A DNA stretch of 64,000 bases, taken from positions 992,001 to 1,056,000 of the forward strand of contig NZ_JBNJLT010000001.1 of NCBI RefSeq assembly GCF_050113635.1, given 5' to 3'. The translations under genes were made by a program, and so were the position numbers. Below, one piece after another: positions 1-8,748 of this stretch. A model generated the notes under the pieces. That model made no database searches. It saw nothing but the letters and a program-made list of their open reading frames with translations, and was not told the origin of the DNA. How positions within the stretch are numbered: the first letter of the stretch is position 1; each line of letters opens with the position of its first letter. The DNA is from Marinimicrobium sp050113635. GTDB taxonomy: Bacteria; Pseudomonadota; Gammaproteobacteria; Pseudomonadales; Cellvibrionaceae.

Positions 1-919
1 GGCGGGACAGATCGTGGAAACCGGGGCCACCTCTGACGTGTTCACCCAGCCCCGCCACGACTACACCCGCCGCCTGCTCGATGCCGAACCCCGCGGCAAG
101 CCGGAACCTGTGCCTCAGGATGCCCCGGTGGTGCTGGATGCGGATGACATTCGCGTCTGGTTTCCCATGACACGCGGCCTGTTCAAGCGAGTATACGATC
201 ACGTCAAAGCCGTAGACGGCATCAACCTTACGCTGCGCGCCGGAGAAACCCTGGGCATCGTCGGTGAAAGCGGTTCCGGTAAAACCACACTGGGCCGAGC
301 CTTGCTACGCCTGATCGGCAGCCGGGGCGACATCTGGTTTACCGACACCGGGCGGGAGAAGCTCAACCTCAACACCCTTGACCACAAAGCCATGCGCCCC
401 CTGCGCCAACGGCTGCAAATTATTTTTCAGGACCCCTACGGCAGCCTCAGCCCGCGTCTGTCAGTCAGCCAGATTATCGCCGAGGGGCTGCGCGTCCACA
501 CCCGCCTGAGTGCCGCCGAACTGGACCGGGAAGTGATTCGTGCGATGGAAGCGGTACAGCTCGATCCCGTCACCCGCCACCGTTACCCCGGCGAATTCTC
601 CGGAGGGCAGCGCCAGCGTATTGCCATCGCCCGCGCTCTGATTCTCGACCCGAAACTGTTAATCCTGGACGAGCCAACTTCCGCCCTGGATCGGTCTGTG
701 CAAAAAGATATTATCGATCTGCTCAGACGCTTGCAGCGCGAGCGGCATCTCAGTTATCTTTTTGTCAGCCACGATCTCAGCGTAGTGCGCGCACTGAGTC
801 ACCGCGTAATGATCATGAAGGAAGGTCGCGTCGTAGAATCCGGCGACGCCGAAACGGTGTTCGAAGCCCCCAGGGAACGTTATACGCAACAACTAATGGC
901 AGCCATTCCCACGCTGTAA
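1..919 (+). CDS. yejF: Peptide ABC transporter ATP-binding protein (YejF type), 5' end missing
   Basis: This is the end of a dual-domain ATPase that powers oligopeptide/microcin-type uptake at the inner membrane. The reading frame is open to the left edge (codons begin at base 2), so the gene enters the window truncated. The first ~30 residues (GQIVETG, then HDYTRRLL) look like the tail of a first ATPase domain. A complete second domain follows, with Walker A GESGSGKTT, the signature FSGGQRQRIAIARAL, Walker B LLILDEPTSALD and the switch VSHDL. The insertion PYGSLSPR after the Q-loop is typical of the oligopeptide (OppD/OppF) family. The match to YejF rests on the two-domain arrangement; other Opp/Dpp dual ATPases are possible. 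The permease genes would lie to the left, outside the window. Confidence 0.85.
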   Translation, partial: AGQIVETGATSDVFTQPRHDYTRRLLDAEPRGKPEPVPQDAPVVLDADDIRVWFPMTRGLFKRVYDHVKAVDGINLTLRAGETLGIVGESGSGKTTLGRALLRLIGSRGDIWFTDTGREKLNLNTLDHKAMRPLRQRLQIIFQDPYGSLSPRLSVSQIIAEGLRVHTRLSAAELDREVIRAMEAVQLDPVTRHRYPGEFSGGQRQRIAIARALILDPKLLILDEPTSALDRSVQKDIIDLLRRLQRERHLSYLFVSHDLSVVRALSHRVMIMKEGRVVESGDAETVFEAPRERYTQQLMAAIPTL

Positions 920-1025
920 TCGGAGACCCATAACCGCGCCCACGATGCGCGGGAACATCACCGCCAATGCATCGTCTAAGCGGGCACACGGTGACCCATC
1001 ATCCATAGAATACCGGGAGGTGTTT

Positions 1026-1217
1026 ATGACGGATCTGGTCGAGAAAAACATCCATTGCCCCTACTGCTCCGAGGTCATCGCCATACTGATCGACCCATCG
1101 GAACCCGAGCAATCCTATGTGGAAGATTGCCAGGTATGCTGCCAGCCGATACTTCTGGATGTGGTGATTGACGAAACCGACGCGATTGAGGTGTATGCGC
1201 GGCAGGAGAATGAATAG
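1026..1217 (+). CDS. CPXCG motif-containing cysteine-rich protein
   Basis: A 63-residue protein of the small CPXCG family, whose function is unknown. The motif CPYC is at residues 11-14 and a second pair CQVCC at 35-39, which together look like a four-cysteine metal site. The start is set by a strong ribosome binding site, GGAGG, five bases before the ATG; an open frame upstream to 945 lacks such a site. The C-terminal part is acidic. It stands alone between the ABC transporter gene and the convergent slipin gene. Confidence 0.85.
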   Translation: MTDLVEKNIHCPYCSEVIAILIDPSEPEQSYVEDCQVCCQPILLDVVIDETDAIEVYARQENE

Positions 1218-1269
1218 GGCCTATGGTGACTGGTCGAACGTCAAGCGTCCAACCAAACACCAATAGGCC
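1218..1269. other. Hairpin between convergent genes
   Basis: GGCCTATGGTG (1218-1228) pairs with CACCAATAGGCC (1258-1269) with one bulged base, across the gap between the convergent CPXCG and slipin genes. No T-run follows on either strand, so it may be a mRNA-end structure rather than a classical Rho-independent terminator. Confidence 0.4.
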
Positions 1270-1279
1270 ACAAGCTCCT

Positions 1280-2038
1280 CTACTTGGATTTAAACTGATC
1301 CATAATCGACCCGATCATGTCCACCGGCAACGGAAACACAATGGTGGAGTTCTTTTCGCCCGCGATATCGATCAGCGTTTGCAAGTACCGCAGCGTCATC
1401 GCATTCGGGTTTTTCGATAACTGTTCCGCCGCTTCGGTCAATTTGGCGGATGCCTGGAATTCACCTTCGGCGTGAATCACCTTGGCGCGCCGCGACCGCT
1501 CCGCCTCGGCCTGTCGAGCAATTGCTCGAATCATGCTCTCGTCAAGGTCGACGTGCTTGATTTCCACGTTGCTGACTTTAATGCCCCAGCTGTCTGAACT
1601 CTGATCCAGAATTTCCTGCACATCCTGGTTCAGCTTGTCGCGTTCCGCCAGCATTTCGTCAAGCTCGTGTTTACCCAGCACCGAACGCAATGTGGTTTGA
1701 GCCAGTTGACTCACGGCTTCGTAATACTGCTCCACATTGATGATGGCTTTTTCGGGATCAACCACTCGAAAGTAAACCACCGCATTCACTTTGACCGACA
1801 CGTTATCGCGGCTGATCACATCCTGGCTTGGCACGTCCATCACAATCGTGCGCAAGTCCACTTTTTCCATCGTCTGGATGAAGGGAATGATGATGACCAG
1901 ACCCGGACCTTTTACCGTTTGAAAACGGCCCAGAATAAACACGACGCCACGTTCATACTCGCGCAGAATGCGAATCGCATAGGCGATTAACAATACAATG
2001 AACGTCAGTAACAAACCGACCATATATTCAATCAACAT
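1280..2038 (-). CDS. Slipin / stomatin-like SPFH-domain membrane protein
   Basis: A 252-residue stomatin-family protein. One N-terminal membrane helix (residues ~7-25) is followed by the SPFH/band 7 domain (about 26-190, including YERGVVFILGRFQTVKGPGL) and a short helical tail ending in the family-typical MIGSIMDQF. Slipins organise membrane microdomains and are substrates or partners of NfeD-type proteases. The start has GGAGG three to five bases upstream, and the gap to the upstream nfeD gene is only 22 bp, so the two form an operon, a widely conserved pairing. Confidence 0.93.
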   Translation of the reverse strand: MLIEYMVGLLLTFIVLLIAYAIRILREYERGVVFILGRFQTVKGPGLVIIIPFIQTMEKVDLRTIVMDVPSQDVISRDNVSVKVNAVVYFRVVDPEKAIINVEQYYEAVSQLAQTTLRSVLGKHELDEMLAERDKLNQDVQEILDQSSDSWGIKVSNVEIKHVDLDESMIRAIARQAEAERSRRAKVIHAEGEFQASAKLTEAAEQLSKNPNAMTLRYLQTLIDIAGEKNSTIVFPLPVDMIGSIMDQFKSK

Positions 2039-2060
2039 AAGTCCTCCGTTAAGGGTTGAA

Positions 2061-3560
2061 CTATTTAGGCACCACCGTCAGATGCAACCCGTTTTGGTCC
2101 ACCACCCGAACCCAGTCTCCTGGCCGCAGCGCTTGCTCGCTGCTGACCGACCAGAACTCACCATCAATTTTCACCGTCCCGTTTAGCCCGTGGCTCTGAA
2201 CCACCTCGGCTTCACGATTCACCATCGCATAGCGACTATCACGACTGGGTATTTTCAGACTTCGGCCCACCATGGTGACAATACCCAGCACAATCAGTAT
2301 GCCCACCACGGACATTGCACCAACAATTTCGTAAGACACTTCCATCCCCGGAATATCGCTGTCTACCAGCATGATTGATCCCATCACGACCGCGATGACA
2401 CCCCCAATACCTAACACACCAAAACTCGGCACGAACGCCTCTGCCACAATCAGCGCACCACCGAGCACCAGCAACGCGAGGCCCACATAGTTCACTGGCA
2501 ACACCTGCATGGCGTACAACCCCAGCAGCAGGCAAATCACACCCACGACCCCGGGCACCATGGCGCCGGGGTTGTAGCCTTCGAGAATCAGGCCATAGAC
2601 GCCGATCAATAGCAGGATCGAAGCGATTTGCGGGTTGGTGATGATGCTGAGCAACTCACTGCGCCAGTCCGGGGCGTAAGACACGATCTCCAGACCGGCT
2701 GTTTCCAGCACCACCGGACCGCTCTCAAGCACCACTTCGCGCCCATCAATCTGCTCCAGTAGAGACTCACGATTCTCGGCCACCACATCGACGACATTCT
2801 GCGCCAGCGCGTCGCTGGCCGTCAGACTGACGGCTTCACGCACCGCCCGCTCGGCCCAGTCAGCATTGCGTCCGTAGCGATCCGCAAGCCCGCGAATAAA
2901 CGCCACTGAATCGTTAATGACCTTACGTTCCATGGCGCTGGCGGGTTGCGGCACACCGCTTTTGTCTTGCGGTTCACTGGCAGGCGTTTCCGGCGGGGCT
3001 TCCTCGCTGTCACCGCTGCCCTCTGGTTTGTCACTGTCACGCTCATCCCGGTCTGATGTGTCCTCCTCCCCGCCTGGCATGGAGGGCAAACCGCCCATTT
3101 GTACCGGTGTGGCGGCGCCAAGGCTGGTGGCGGGCGTCATGGCCGCAATATGACTGCCGTAGAGAATATAGGTGCCAGCGCTGGCTGCTCGGGCGCCAGC
3201 GGGATGAACATAAGTAACCACAGGCAGTGGGGACGCCAGAAGGCCTTTGATCATATCCCGCGTCGCTGCGTCCAGGCCTCCCGGCGTGTCCATGCGAATG
3301 AGTATCGCCGTAGCGCCCGCGTCATAAGCCGTGTCGATGGAGCGCAGGATATAATCTTTGGTCGCCGGGCCTATGGCGCCGTCGATGGTCAGTTCAGCGA
3401 TATGAGGTGCTTGAGCTTGGGTGTTGGCCTGGGTGTCGGCTTGAGCGCTTGTGGCGCCAGCTATCAGCATCAAAAGACTCACCAGTATCAGAAGATACCG
3501 GGACGCACGGGCACTTACGGCCCGGAAGGAAAAGGTAACACCGCAACGAGCTCGACTCAT
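2061..3560 (-). CDS. NfeD-family membrane serine protease (ClpP-like), long form
   Basis: A 499-residue protein. It has a signal segment (residues ~15-38), a ClpP-like protease domain, four or five membrane helices (~290-440) and a C-terminal OB-fold NfeD domain (~445-499). The nucleophile serine lies in ARAASAGT, and a conserved lysine candidate in MERKVINDS, as expected for the Ser/Lys dyad of the 1510-N family. Between them sits an unusual acidic, proline-rich insertion of roughly 55 residues (EEDTSDRDERDSDKPEG and following). The start at 3560 is chosen because GGAGG stands nine bases before that ATG; the frame extends 18 bases further to a TTG. It is the first gene of an operon with slipin; partner-protein cleavage is inferred from family knowledge. 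Confidence 0.92.
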   Translation of the reverse strand: MSRARCGVTFSFRAVSARASRYLLILVSLLMLIAGATSAQADTQANTQAQAPHIAELTIDGAIGPATKDYILRSIDTAYDAGATAILIRMDTPGGLDAATRDMIKGLLASPLPVVTYVHPAGARAASAGTYILYGSHIAAMTPATSLGAATPVQMGGLPSMPGGEEDTSDRDERDSDKPEGSGDSEEAPPETPASEPQDKSGVPQPASAMERKVINDSVAFIRGLADRYGRNADWAERAVREAVSLTASDALAQNVVDVVAENRESLLEQIDGREVVLESGPVVLETAGLEIVSYAPDWRSELLSIITNPQIASILLLIGVYGLILEGYNPGAMVPGVVGVICLLLGLYAMQVLPVNYVGLALLVLGGALIVAEAFVPSFGVLGIGGVIAVVMGSIMLVDSDIPGMEVSYEIVGAMSVVGILIVLGIVTMVGRSLKIPSRDSRYAMVNREAEVVQSHGLNGTVKIDGEFWSVSSEQALRPGDWVRVVDQNGLHLTVVPK

Positions 3561-3651
3561 GATTGGCCACCTCCACAATGAAGACTACCAAAGATTGACA
3601 GCGGACCATAGAGTTGGAGAAGCTAACGGCTGTTTGCACTGAGAGGATGAC

Positions 3652-4161
3652 ATGATGCCGCTGTACTCGAAATGGTCCCTATACCCGATGTGGCACTGGC
3701 TGAGCCTGCCGCTGTTATTGACCTTGAGCCTGGGCACAAACGCGGAGCCAGCGCCGGACTTCACGCTCGAGAGCTTCGAGGGGGAGAGCATCAGCCTGGC
3801 CGACCAGCGCGGGAAAGTGGTGATGCTCAACTTCTGGGCGTCGTGGTGCGCACCGTGCCGAAAAGAAATGCCCTTACTGGATGCGATGTATCAAGAGTAT
3901 GAAGAAGACGGGTTTGTGTTGCTCGGCGTGAATGTGGAACAGAATACCGAAGCCGCCAAAGCCTTCCTTGAAAAGCTGCCCGTTTCCTTTCCGATACTGG
4001 CCGATCCGAGCAGTGAGGTCAGCCGACGCTATCAGGTAAATGCCATGCCCACCACGGTGGTGGTGGATGCGCGGGGGCAGGTAAGGCATGTTAACCGGGG
4101 CTATCGCCCGGGCGATGAGGAAAAGTATCGCAAGCAGGTAGAAGCATTGCTGGATAAGTGA
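3652..4161 (+). CDS. TlpA/ResA-type periplasmic thiol-disulfide oxidoreductase
   Basis: A 169-residue exported thioredoxin-fold protein. An N-terminal hydrophobic signal (residues ~14-32) is followed by an AhpC/TSA-Redoxin domain with the active site WASWCAPCRKEMP at ~63-75 and the cis-proline loop NAMPTTVVVD. It probably reduces disulfides of periplasmic or cytochrome-maturation partners. Two adjacent ATGs (3652 and 3655) share the AGAGGA site; the second has the better spacing (7 bases), so the true start may be 3655. It is transcribed divergently from nfeD and stands alone. Confidence 0.92.
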   Translation: MMPLYSKWSLYPMWHWLSLPLLLTLSLGTNAEPAPDFTLESFEGESISLADQRGKVVMLNFWASWCAPCRKEMPLLDAMYQEYEEDGFVLLGVNVEQNTEAAKAFLEKLPVSFPILADPSSEVSRRYQVNAMPTTVVVDARGQVRHVNRGYRPGDEEKYRKQVEALLDK

Positions 4162-4174
4162 AAACGGCGTTAAG

Positions 4175-4209
4175 CGGCAGGACGGCGCTCACTGGCGGCG
4201 CCCCTGCCG
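4175..4209. terminator. Hairpin between convergent tlpA-like and PLDc_N genes
   Basis: CGGCAGG (4175-4181) pairs with CCTGCCG (4203-4209), and an inner GGCGC/GCGCC extends the stem. It lies between two convergent genes. There is no clean T-run, so its action as an intrinsic terminator is only likely. Confidence 0.4.
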
Positions 4210-4223
4210 AAACCCGAAACTGT

Positions 4224-4406
4224 TTACTTTCCTCGCGGGCCGATAAACAACCAAATGATGAAACCAAGAAAGGGCAGGAACAACAGCGCCAGGATCCAAA
4301 TCAACTTGGCGGTGCTGGATTCGCCACTCTGGGCCGTCTGAATGATGGCGTAGATCACGCACACCAGAAGAATCAGGCCAAGAATACCAGAGATTTCAAC
4401 GGACAT
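4224..4406 (-). CDS. Small PLDc_N-domain membrane protein
   Basis: A 60-residue protein made of two membrane helices (residues ~5-25 and 34-55) with the ending FLGFIIWLFIGPRGK, typical of the PLDc_N (cardiolipin synthase N-terminal) domain found on its own. Its role is unknown. The ribosome binding site GAGGGAAAG lies about six bases before the ATG. It is just downstream of gspN on the same strand with a 41-bp gap, so it may be co-transcribed, but it is not a known secretion component. Confidence 0.85.
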   Translation of the reverse strand: MSVEISGILGLILLVCVIYAIIQTAQSGESSTAKLIWILALLFLPFLGFIIWLFIGPRGK

Positions 4407-4447
4407 AGGCTTTCCCTCGTCGTTCGTTAGTTAAGTAAGAAGCACGC

Positions 4448-5227
4448 CTAGAATTGCAGGTTGACGCGATAGCGATTGCTCCCCCGGTGCTCCAGGACCA
4501 TGGGCAACCATTCCCGGGCCTGAAGACTGTCACTGAACGCATCACTCAGCGTCAGTTCACCGTTGAGGAAAATCCCACCGGCCAGCGGCAGGCGCGCCTC
4601 AACGTCAATATCCACGGGTGCGTCCAAGTCGAACACGTCCGCAATCAGCGCCTCCGGCTCAGGGTCGTACCGGGCCTCGGCCGCATAACTGCCCAGGCTC
4701 ACCCACCGCTCCTGCACCTGAATACGGGCATTAGTCCAGCTCAGATTACCACTTAACTCGACCAACTGCCCCTGATTCATACGCAGCCGTTGAATATTCG
4801 CGGCCAGCAGGCCATCCACGGGGACCGGGACACCCGCCTGCACCAGACTGGCCGGGGCATCGATGCTGGTGTCCGTGACGGTGACGGCGCCACCCAGCCC
4901 GGCGCATACCCGCCCCTCGATGCGCTGGGCTTCGAGATCGGCGGCGACATCGGCGCAGGGCCGCAAGGTCAATACCGACCAGGGGTTCAGTTCCCAACGC
5001 AACGCCCCCAGCGAATAATCGTTGCTGTCGATCCGCACGCTGGCCATGCGTGCCTGCCCGGACCAGACGGTTCCGGTCACGCCGCTGAGCCCGAGCGTAC
5101 TGCCCTGCGTCATGAAATGGGCTGCCCATGTGGCGGGTATCCGGGTGATGGCGAACAGTACGGTGAACAGTGCCAGCAATACAATCCAGCGCAGCCGGGG
5201 AATGAACCTGGAGATGCTATCCCACAT
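4448..5227 (-). CDS. gspN: Type II secretion system protein N
   Basis: A 259-residue inner-membrane protein, the last gene of the gsp operon. An N-terminal anchor (residues ~12-35) is followed by a periplasmic domain with the GspN signature GLSGVTGTVWSGQA and the later WELNPWSVLTLR. GspN is the least conserved and often dispensable subunit of the secretion machine, and its exact role is unclear. The gap to gspM is 17 bp. Identification rests on position and these motifs. Confidence 0.88.
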   Translation of the reverse strand: MWDSISRFIPRLRWIVLLALFTVLFAITRIPATWAAHFMTQGSTLGLSGVTGTVWSGQARMASVRIDSNDYSLGALRWELNPWSVLTLRPCADVAADLEAQRIEGRVCAGLGGAVTVTDTSIDAPASLVQAGVPVPVDGLLAANIQRLRMNQGQLVELSGNLSWTNARIQVQERWVSLGSYAAEARYDPEPEALIADVFDLDAPVDIDVEARLPLAGGIFLNGELTLSDAFSDSLQAREWLPMVLEHRGSNRYRVNLQF

Positions 5228-5244
5228 AATCTTGTCTGGACTCC

Positions 5245-5727
5245 TCAGTTTTGCTGCAAACGGATATTGACCGTAACCCGGCCCTGCTCACTGGTGCCTG
5301 CCATGGAGAAATCCACCACGCTGACACCGTGCTGATATTCCATGTCGTGCAGCCATTGCATGAAACGGTCATACGGCACCTCATCCAAACGAACCCGAAC
5401 CTGCCCACCCGTGCCCGGCTGAAAACCGCTCATACTCAAATTATTGGCCCTCAGGCTGGAGTCCACCAGGGCACTGAGGTTACTGCCTCCATTGCCGCCC
5501 TGTTGAGCCTGGCGGCGCGCCTGTTCGAGTTGCGCGGCCAGCAATTCCACTCGCCCGAGGCTTTGGCTGGTCGAGACATTGGTGCGGGCCTGGCTGTCAC
5601 GCCAGTCGGCCAGAGGCACCAATAGCGCTTTCCACAGGATGTAGAGCACCACGGCGACACCGCCAATTAACAGAATCGTTTGTTCACGGCGATTGTAGCG
5701 ATCCAGCCAGTCGAAAAATGCTTTCAT
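5245..5727 (-). CDS. gspM: Type II secretion system protein M
   Basis: A 160-residue bitopic inner-membrane protein with a short cytoplasmic start, one membrane helix (residues ~17-34, QTILLIGGVAVVLYILWKA) and a ferredoxin-like periplasmic domain. GspM partners GspL in the inner-membrane platform that links the ATPase GspE to the pseudopilus. Its start overlaps the end of gspL by four bases, so translation is coupled. Confidence 0.92.
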   Translation of the reverse strand: MKAFFDWLDRYNRREQTILLIGGVAVVLYILWKALLVPLADWRDSQARTNVSTSQSLGRVELLAAQLEQARRQAQQGGNGGSNLSALVDSSLRANNLSMSGFQPGTGGQVRVRLDEVPYDRFMQWLHDMEYQHGVSVVDFSMAGTSEQGRVTVNIRLQQN

Positions 5728-6983
5728 GGACGGCCTCCCGGGGGCGTTACCCTCAAGCGGGCGCTGTGCCGCTCGCCCTGGGCGCTGGCGCTGAGCAATT
5801 CCGCAGGCAGCCCGGCTTCGTCGATGGCACCGCGCAATGTCTCGATGGCGTTAAACGCGCTGGCGCTGACGTTCAAGCTGAGTTCGCCGTTGCGCGCCGA
5901 ATAGGAAATGGCACCCAGGGTGACATCCTCGGCTTCAGCCAGGACCGGAAACAGTTCCGCCAGGACCGGCGTAACCCGCCCCCCTGCGCTGGCCGGTTGC
6001 AGTTCGCTCAGTTGTTGTCGCAACTGCCGTTCGGCATCCACCAGGTTGCCCTGCCCGGCCACGCCCCGGTACACCTGTTCGATGTCCCGGCGAATCTCGA
6101 TATTTTCGGATTCCAGCGCCTTGACCTGGTAGACGGTCGTGCCAATGTAAAGCATCAGGCAGGCTGCCGCAGCCACCACGACACCCTGCCAATCAAGCCA
6201 CCAGCGCTGCACCGGCAGGCGGCGGGAAAACTCCCCCTGAGAGATATCGAGACGATGGTCCGGCTGAAAGTCCAGCTCCCATAGCGGGGCAACCGCCTGG
6301 TCATCGATCCGATCTTTCAGCTCATCGGGCAAAAGCTCGATTAGAGCGACGAGGTCGGCATCGGTTTCTGCGCGCAACGTCAGCCGAGGCAGATTCTCCA
6401 CGCGGTTCTGAGCGGTCAGAAGCAGTTGCAGACTCAGCCGCGCCTGGTCCCGCTCCAGACTGAAACCCAGGTTCGGCGCGTAATGCACCAGCACCTTGTC
6501 CCCCAGAAGCCGCAGGCTCCACGCCGGATATTCCGACGAGGCGATCTCGGCTTTGGCCAGCGGCAACAGCAATGGCAGTGGCCAGGTGTGCTGCACTTCC
6601 ATACGATACTCGGCCAGACGATCAAACAACTGCCGAAGCCAGGCACGTTCCACATACGCCGTAACGACTTTTCCGTCACGCGGGACACCGAGCGCAAAAT
6701 GAAACTGGTCGATATCGCCAATCACGCTCTCTTCCAGCTGAAACGGCAGCAAGCGGCGCAGGTGTTTTTTCTCGGCCTCCTGGTATTCCAGCTCGCGGGT
6801 CACCACCTGGTTGCCCGGCAGCAGCAACCAGACATTATGGTGCCCGTCGCCCAGCACCGCGGCCAGCGTTTCCAGATCGCCTGCCGCCGCACTGTCGAGC
6901 AGGGGGCGTCGTTCGCTGTCGAGCCAACACCAGCGAAACTGGTCCTGAGCGCGATTGCTATACAGTACAAGTTGATTCGCCAT
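5724..6983 (-). CDS. gspL: Type II secretion system protein L
   Basis: A 419-residue protein. Its large N-terminal cytoplasmic actin-like domain (1-~250) binds the ATPase GspE. A single membrane helix (residues ~267-284, GVVVAAAACLMLYIGTTVY) and a periplasmic ferredoxin-like domain follow. It overlaps gspM by four bases. It is preceded by an unusual 93-bp gap containing 16-bp tandem repeats, whereas most neighbouring gsp genes overlap. No strong ribosome binding site is close to the ATG: AAGG lies ~15 bases away. Confidence 0.93.
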   Translation of the reverse strand: MANQLVLYSNRAQDQFRWCWLDSERRPLLDSAAAGDLETLAAVLGDGHHNVWLLLPGNQVVTRELEYQEAEKKHLRRLLPFQLEESVIGDIDQFHFALGVPRDGKVVTAYVERAWLRQLFDRLAEYRMEVQHTWPLPLLLPLAKAEIASSEYPAWSLRLLGDKVLVHYAPNLGFSLERDQARLSLQLLLTAQNRVENLPRLTLRAETDADLVALIELLPDELKDRIDDQAVAPLWELDFQPDHRLDISQGEFSRRLPVQRWWLDWQGVVVAAAACLMLYIGTTVYQVKALESENIEIRRDIEQVYRGVAGQGNLVDAERQLRQQLSELQPASAGGRVTPVLAELFPVLAEAEDVTLGAISYSARNGELSLNVSASAFNAIETLRGAIDEAGLPAELLSASAQGERHSARLRVTPPGGRP

Positions 6984-7012
6984 AAAAACGCTTGCTGCCT
7001 TATTCGTTACCT

Positions 7013-7060
7013 TATATGCGTGAAGATCTATATGCGTGAAGATCTATAAACGTAAAGATC
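7013..7060. repeat. Three 16-bp tandem repeats in the gspK-gspL gap
   Basis: TATATGCGTGAAGATC occurs at 7013-7028 and 7029-7044 without a mismatch. A third copy (7045-7060, TATAAACGTAAAGATC) differs at three positions, and 7061-7076 looks like a decayed fourth. Each unit is A+T-rich with GATC at its end. The block fills the only wide gap of the distal gsp genes. Confidence 0.9.
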
Positions 7061-7076
7061 TTATCCGTAAAAGCCG

Positions 7077-8093
7077 CTAATAGACATCGTTGCGGCGCAC
7101 GACGACAAATTCGTCATTGTTACGTTGCAGGATACTGCGCATAGCGCGCCTCTGCTCCACCAGCGAAGCGATGGTGTTCACCGCAAAATAGCTGGTGCCC
7201 ACGCCCAAACCGTTGGTGTCCGGTGTCACCCCAAGGCTGGCCCAAACGCTGTCCCCCTGGAACGCTGCGACGTCCACAAAATAACCGTCCTGTGGCCAGC
7301 CCTGAACCAACTGTTCTGCCTGAACCTCGCTGAGTGGCATCAGGTTATCGCTGCTGTTCAAGGTGCGCAGTAAGCGCGGCGACATCGTGTTGACATTCAA
7401 CGACTGCCCGGCGGGCAGCACTTCAATATAGGGCCTGATCAGCTCCATAAGATCCGGGGTGATGTAGCGCACCATCCGGAGCTCTTCCACACTTTTGAAC
7501 TCTCCATTGGCCGGCAGGTACTCCGGATCCAGCCCCAGATAATAATCCGCTTCGGCACCGCCAAACCCGCTAACCTCGTTGTCCGGGTCCAACCAATCCA
7601 CCACCGCCTCTAGTATCGCTACGGCTTCGTCGGGATTCAGCGGGACACCCTCCTGTTCAAACGTCTGCAGCAACCGGATGAAACGCCGTTGCGGTTCGGT
7701 GTAGCGCTGCGGGTCTGTCGGCGCTCTCTGGGAGGTCAGGTCACCGCCGCTCAGATCATTCAGGTTAATCCGGCTCTGCGCGTCGGTAATCGACACGAAC
7801 AGCCACACTCCACCAAACTCCACCGGGGTTTCTCCACCCCAGCCTTCGTCGGGGTAATCCACCGCCGGATCCGGGTCCATTTCCAACACGAACTGTGCCA
7901 CGGTTTCGGCCGCCAATAAGTAAGAGCGTGCCTGAGCGCCGTGCCAGCGACTCTCCGCCTTGGCCAGCCCTAACTGGTAGTCGGCGGTAAAACGCACCGC
8001 CAAGGCCGCCACCACGCCCACGATCAGCAGCGCCATGATCAGTACGGTGCCGCGCTCAGAACTGAGTGATTTCGAACAGGCGCTCACTGACAC
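7077..8093 (-). CDS. gspK: Type II secretion minor pseudopilin K
   Basis: A 338-residue minor pseudopilin that sits at the tip of the pseudopilus with GspI and GspJ. The N-terminus carries the prepilin cleavage region RGTVLIMALLIVGVVAALA. As usual for GspK it lacks the glutamate at position +5 that the other pseudopilins have. A large inserted periplasmic domain follows, as expected for the family (~300-330 residues). The GTG start lies inside the end of gspJ (38-bp overlap). Confidence 0.93.
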   Translation of the reverse strand: MSVSACSKSLSSERGTVLIMALLIVGVVAALAVRFTADYQLGLAKAESRWHGAQARSYLLAAETVAQFVLEMDPDPAVDYPDEGWGGETPVEFGGVWLFVSITDAQSRINLNDLSGGDLTSQRAPTDPQRYTEPQRRFIRLLQTFEQEGVPLNPDEAVAILEAVVDWLDPDNEVSGFGGAEADYYLGLDPEYLPANGEFKSVEELRMVRYITPDLMELIRPYIEVLPAGQSLNVNTMSPRLLRTLNSSDNLMPLSEVQAEQLVQGWPQDGYFVDVAAFQGDSVWASLGVTPDTNGLGVGTSYFAVNTIASLVEQRRAMRSILQRNNDEFVVVRRNDVY

Positions 8094-8748
8094 CTACCCC
8101 CTCAATCTCAATTCTTACCAGAACCGCCAGCGGAAGCTCCGTCGGGTCGCCTCCCACCTGATTCGGATCTGGCCAGGCCAGCGCCCAGTCCCGGGTGTAA
8201 TCATCGCTTTCCAGTGCGCTGCGCCCTGAGCGACTCATCAGTGAGCGCGAGAGGAACAACAGCTCAAAACGTTCCACGCCTTCGACCATGCGCTGGTTCA
8301 GGGCCTGCTCCTCAAAATCCAGCTCATCGAACGGTCGGTTGCGCACCGGCCGATAATCTCTCCACAGCGTGCCTTCCTCCAAACGGTAGCTCACCTCCTG
8401 CAAGTCGCTGCGCAGCCGCTCCATCGGGTTGAGCCAGGCGTGGCGGGAAAACAGTAACAGCCGTTCGTCCTGGCCAATGCCGTTCAGCGGATCGGACTGA
8501 AAGGAAAAACGCATTCCAGTTGGCCCCGGTTCCGGAGGCAGTATGTGCCGAAAATCAGCGCCGATGATCTGCCAGGTACGATCCAGCGCATTGATCCGGC
8601 CCATCACTTCCCGCGTTCTCTCCGCACCATCGCTCGCCACCGACAGCGCCTGATACGAAATCGCCGCGATAGCGCCAGCGATGGCCAGCGCCACCATCAT
8701 TTCCAGGAGCGTAAAGCCCCCTTGGCGCCGGGCGCGACTATGGGTCAT
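8056..8748 (-). CDS. gspJ: Type II secretion minor pseudopilin J
   Basis: A 230-residue minor pseudopilin. The prepilin peptidase site and helix RQGGFTLLEMMVALAIAG are near the N-terminus. The start at 8748 is chosen because it gives the normal short leader (MTHSRARRQG) and overlaps the end of gspI by 11 bases; the open frame extends further upstream but without family resemblance. The C-terminal pseudopilin domain forms part of the tip complex with GspI and GspK. Confidence 0.92.
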   Translation of the reverse strand: MTHSRARRQGGFTLLEMMVALAIAGAIAAISYQALSVASDGAERTREVMGRINALDRTWQIIGADFRHILPPEPGPTGMRFSFQSDPLNGIGQDERLLLFSRHAWLNPMERLRSDLQEVSYRLEEGTLWRDYRPVRNRPFDELDFEEQALNQRMVEGVERFELLFLSRSLMSRSGRSALESDDYTRDWALAWPDPNQVGGDPTELPLAVLVRIEIEGVGVSERLFEITQF

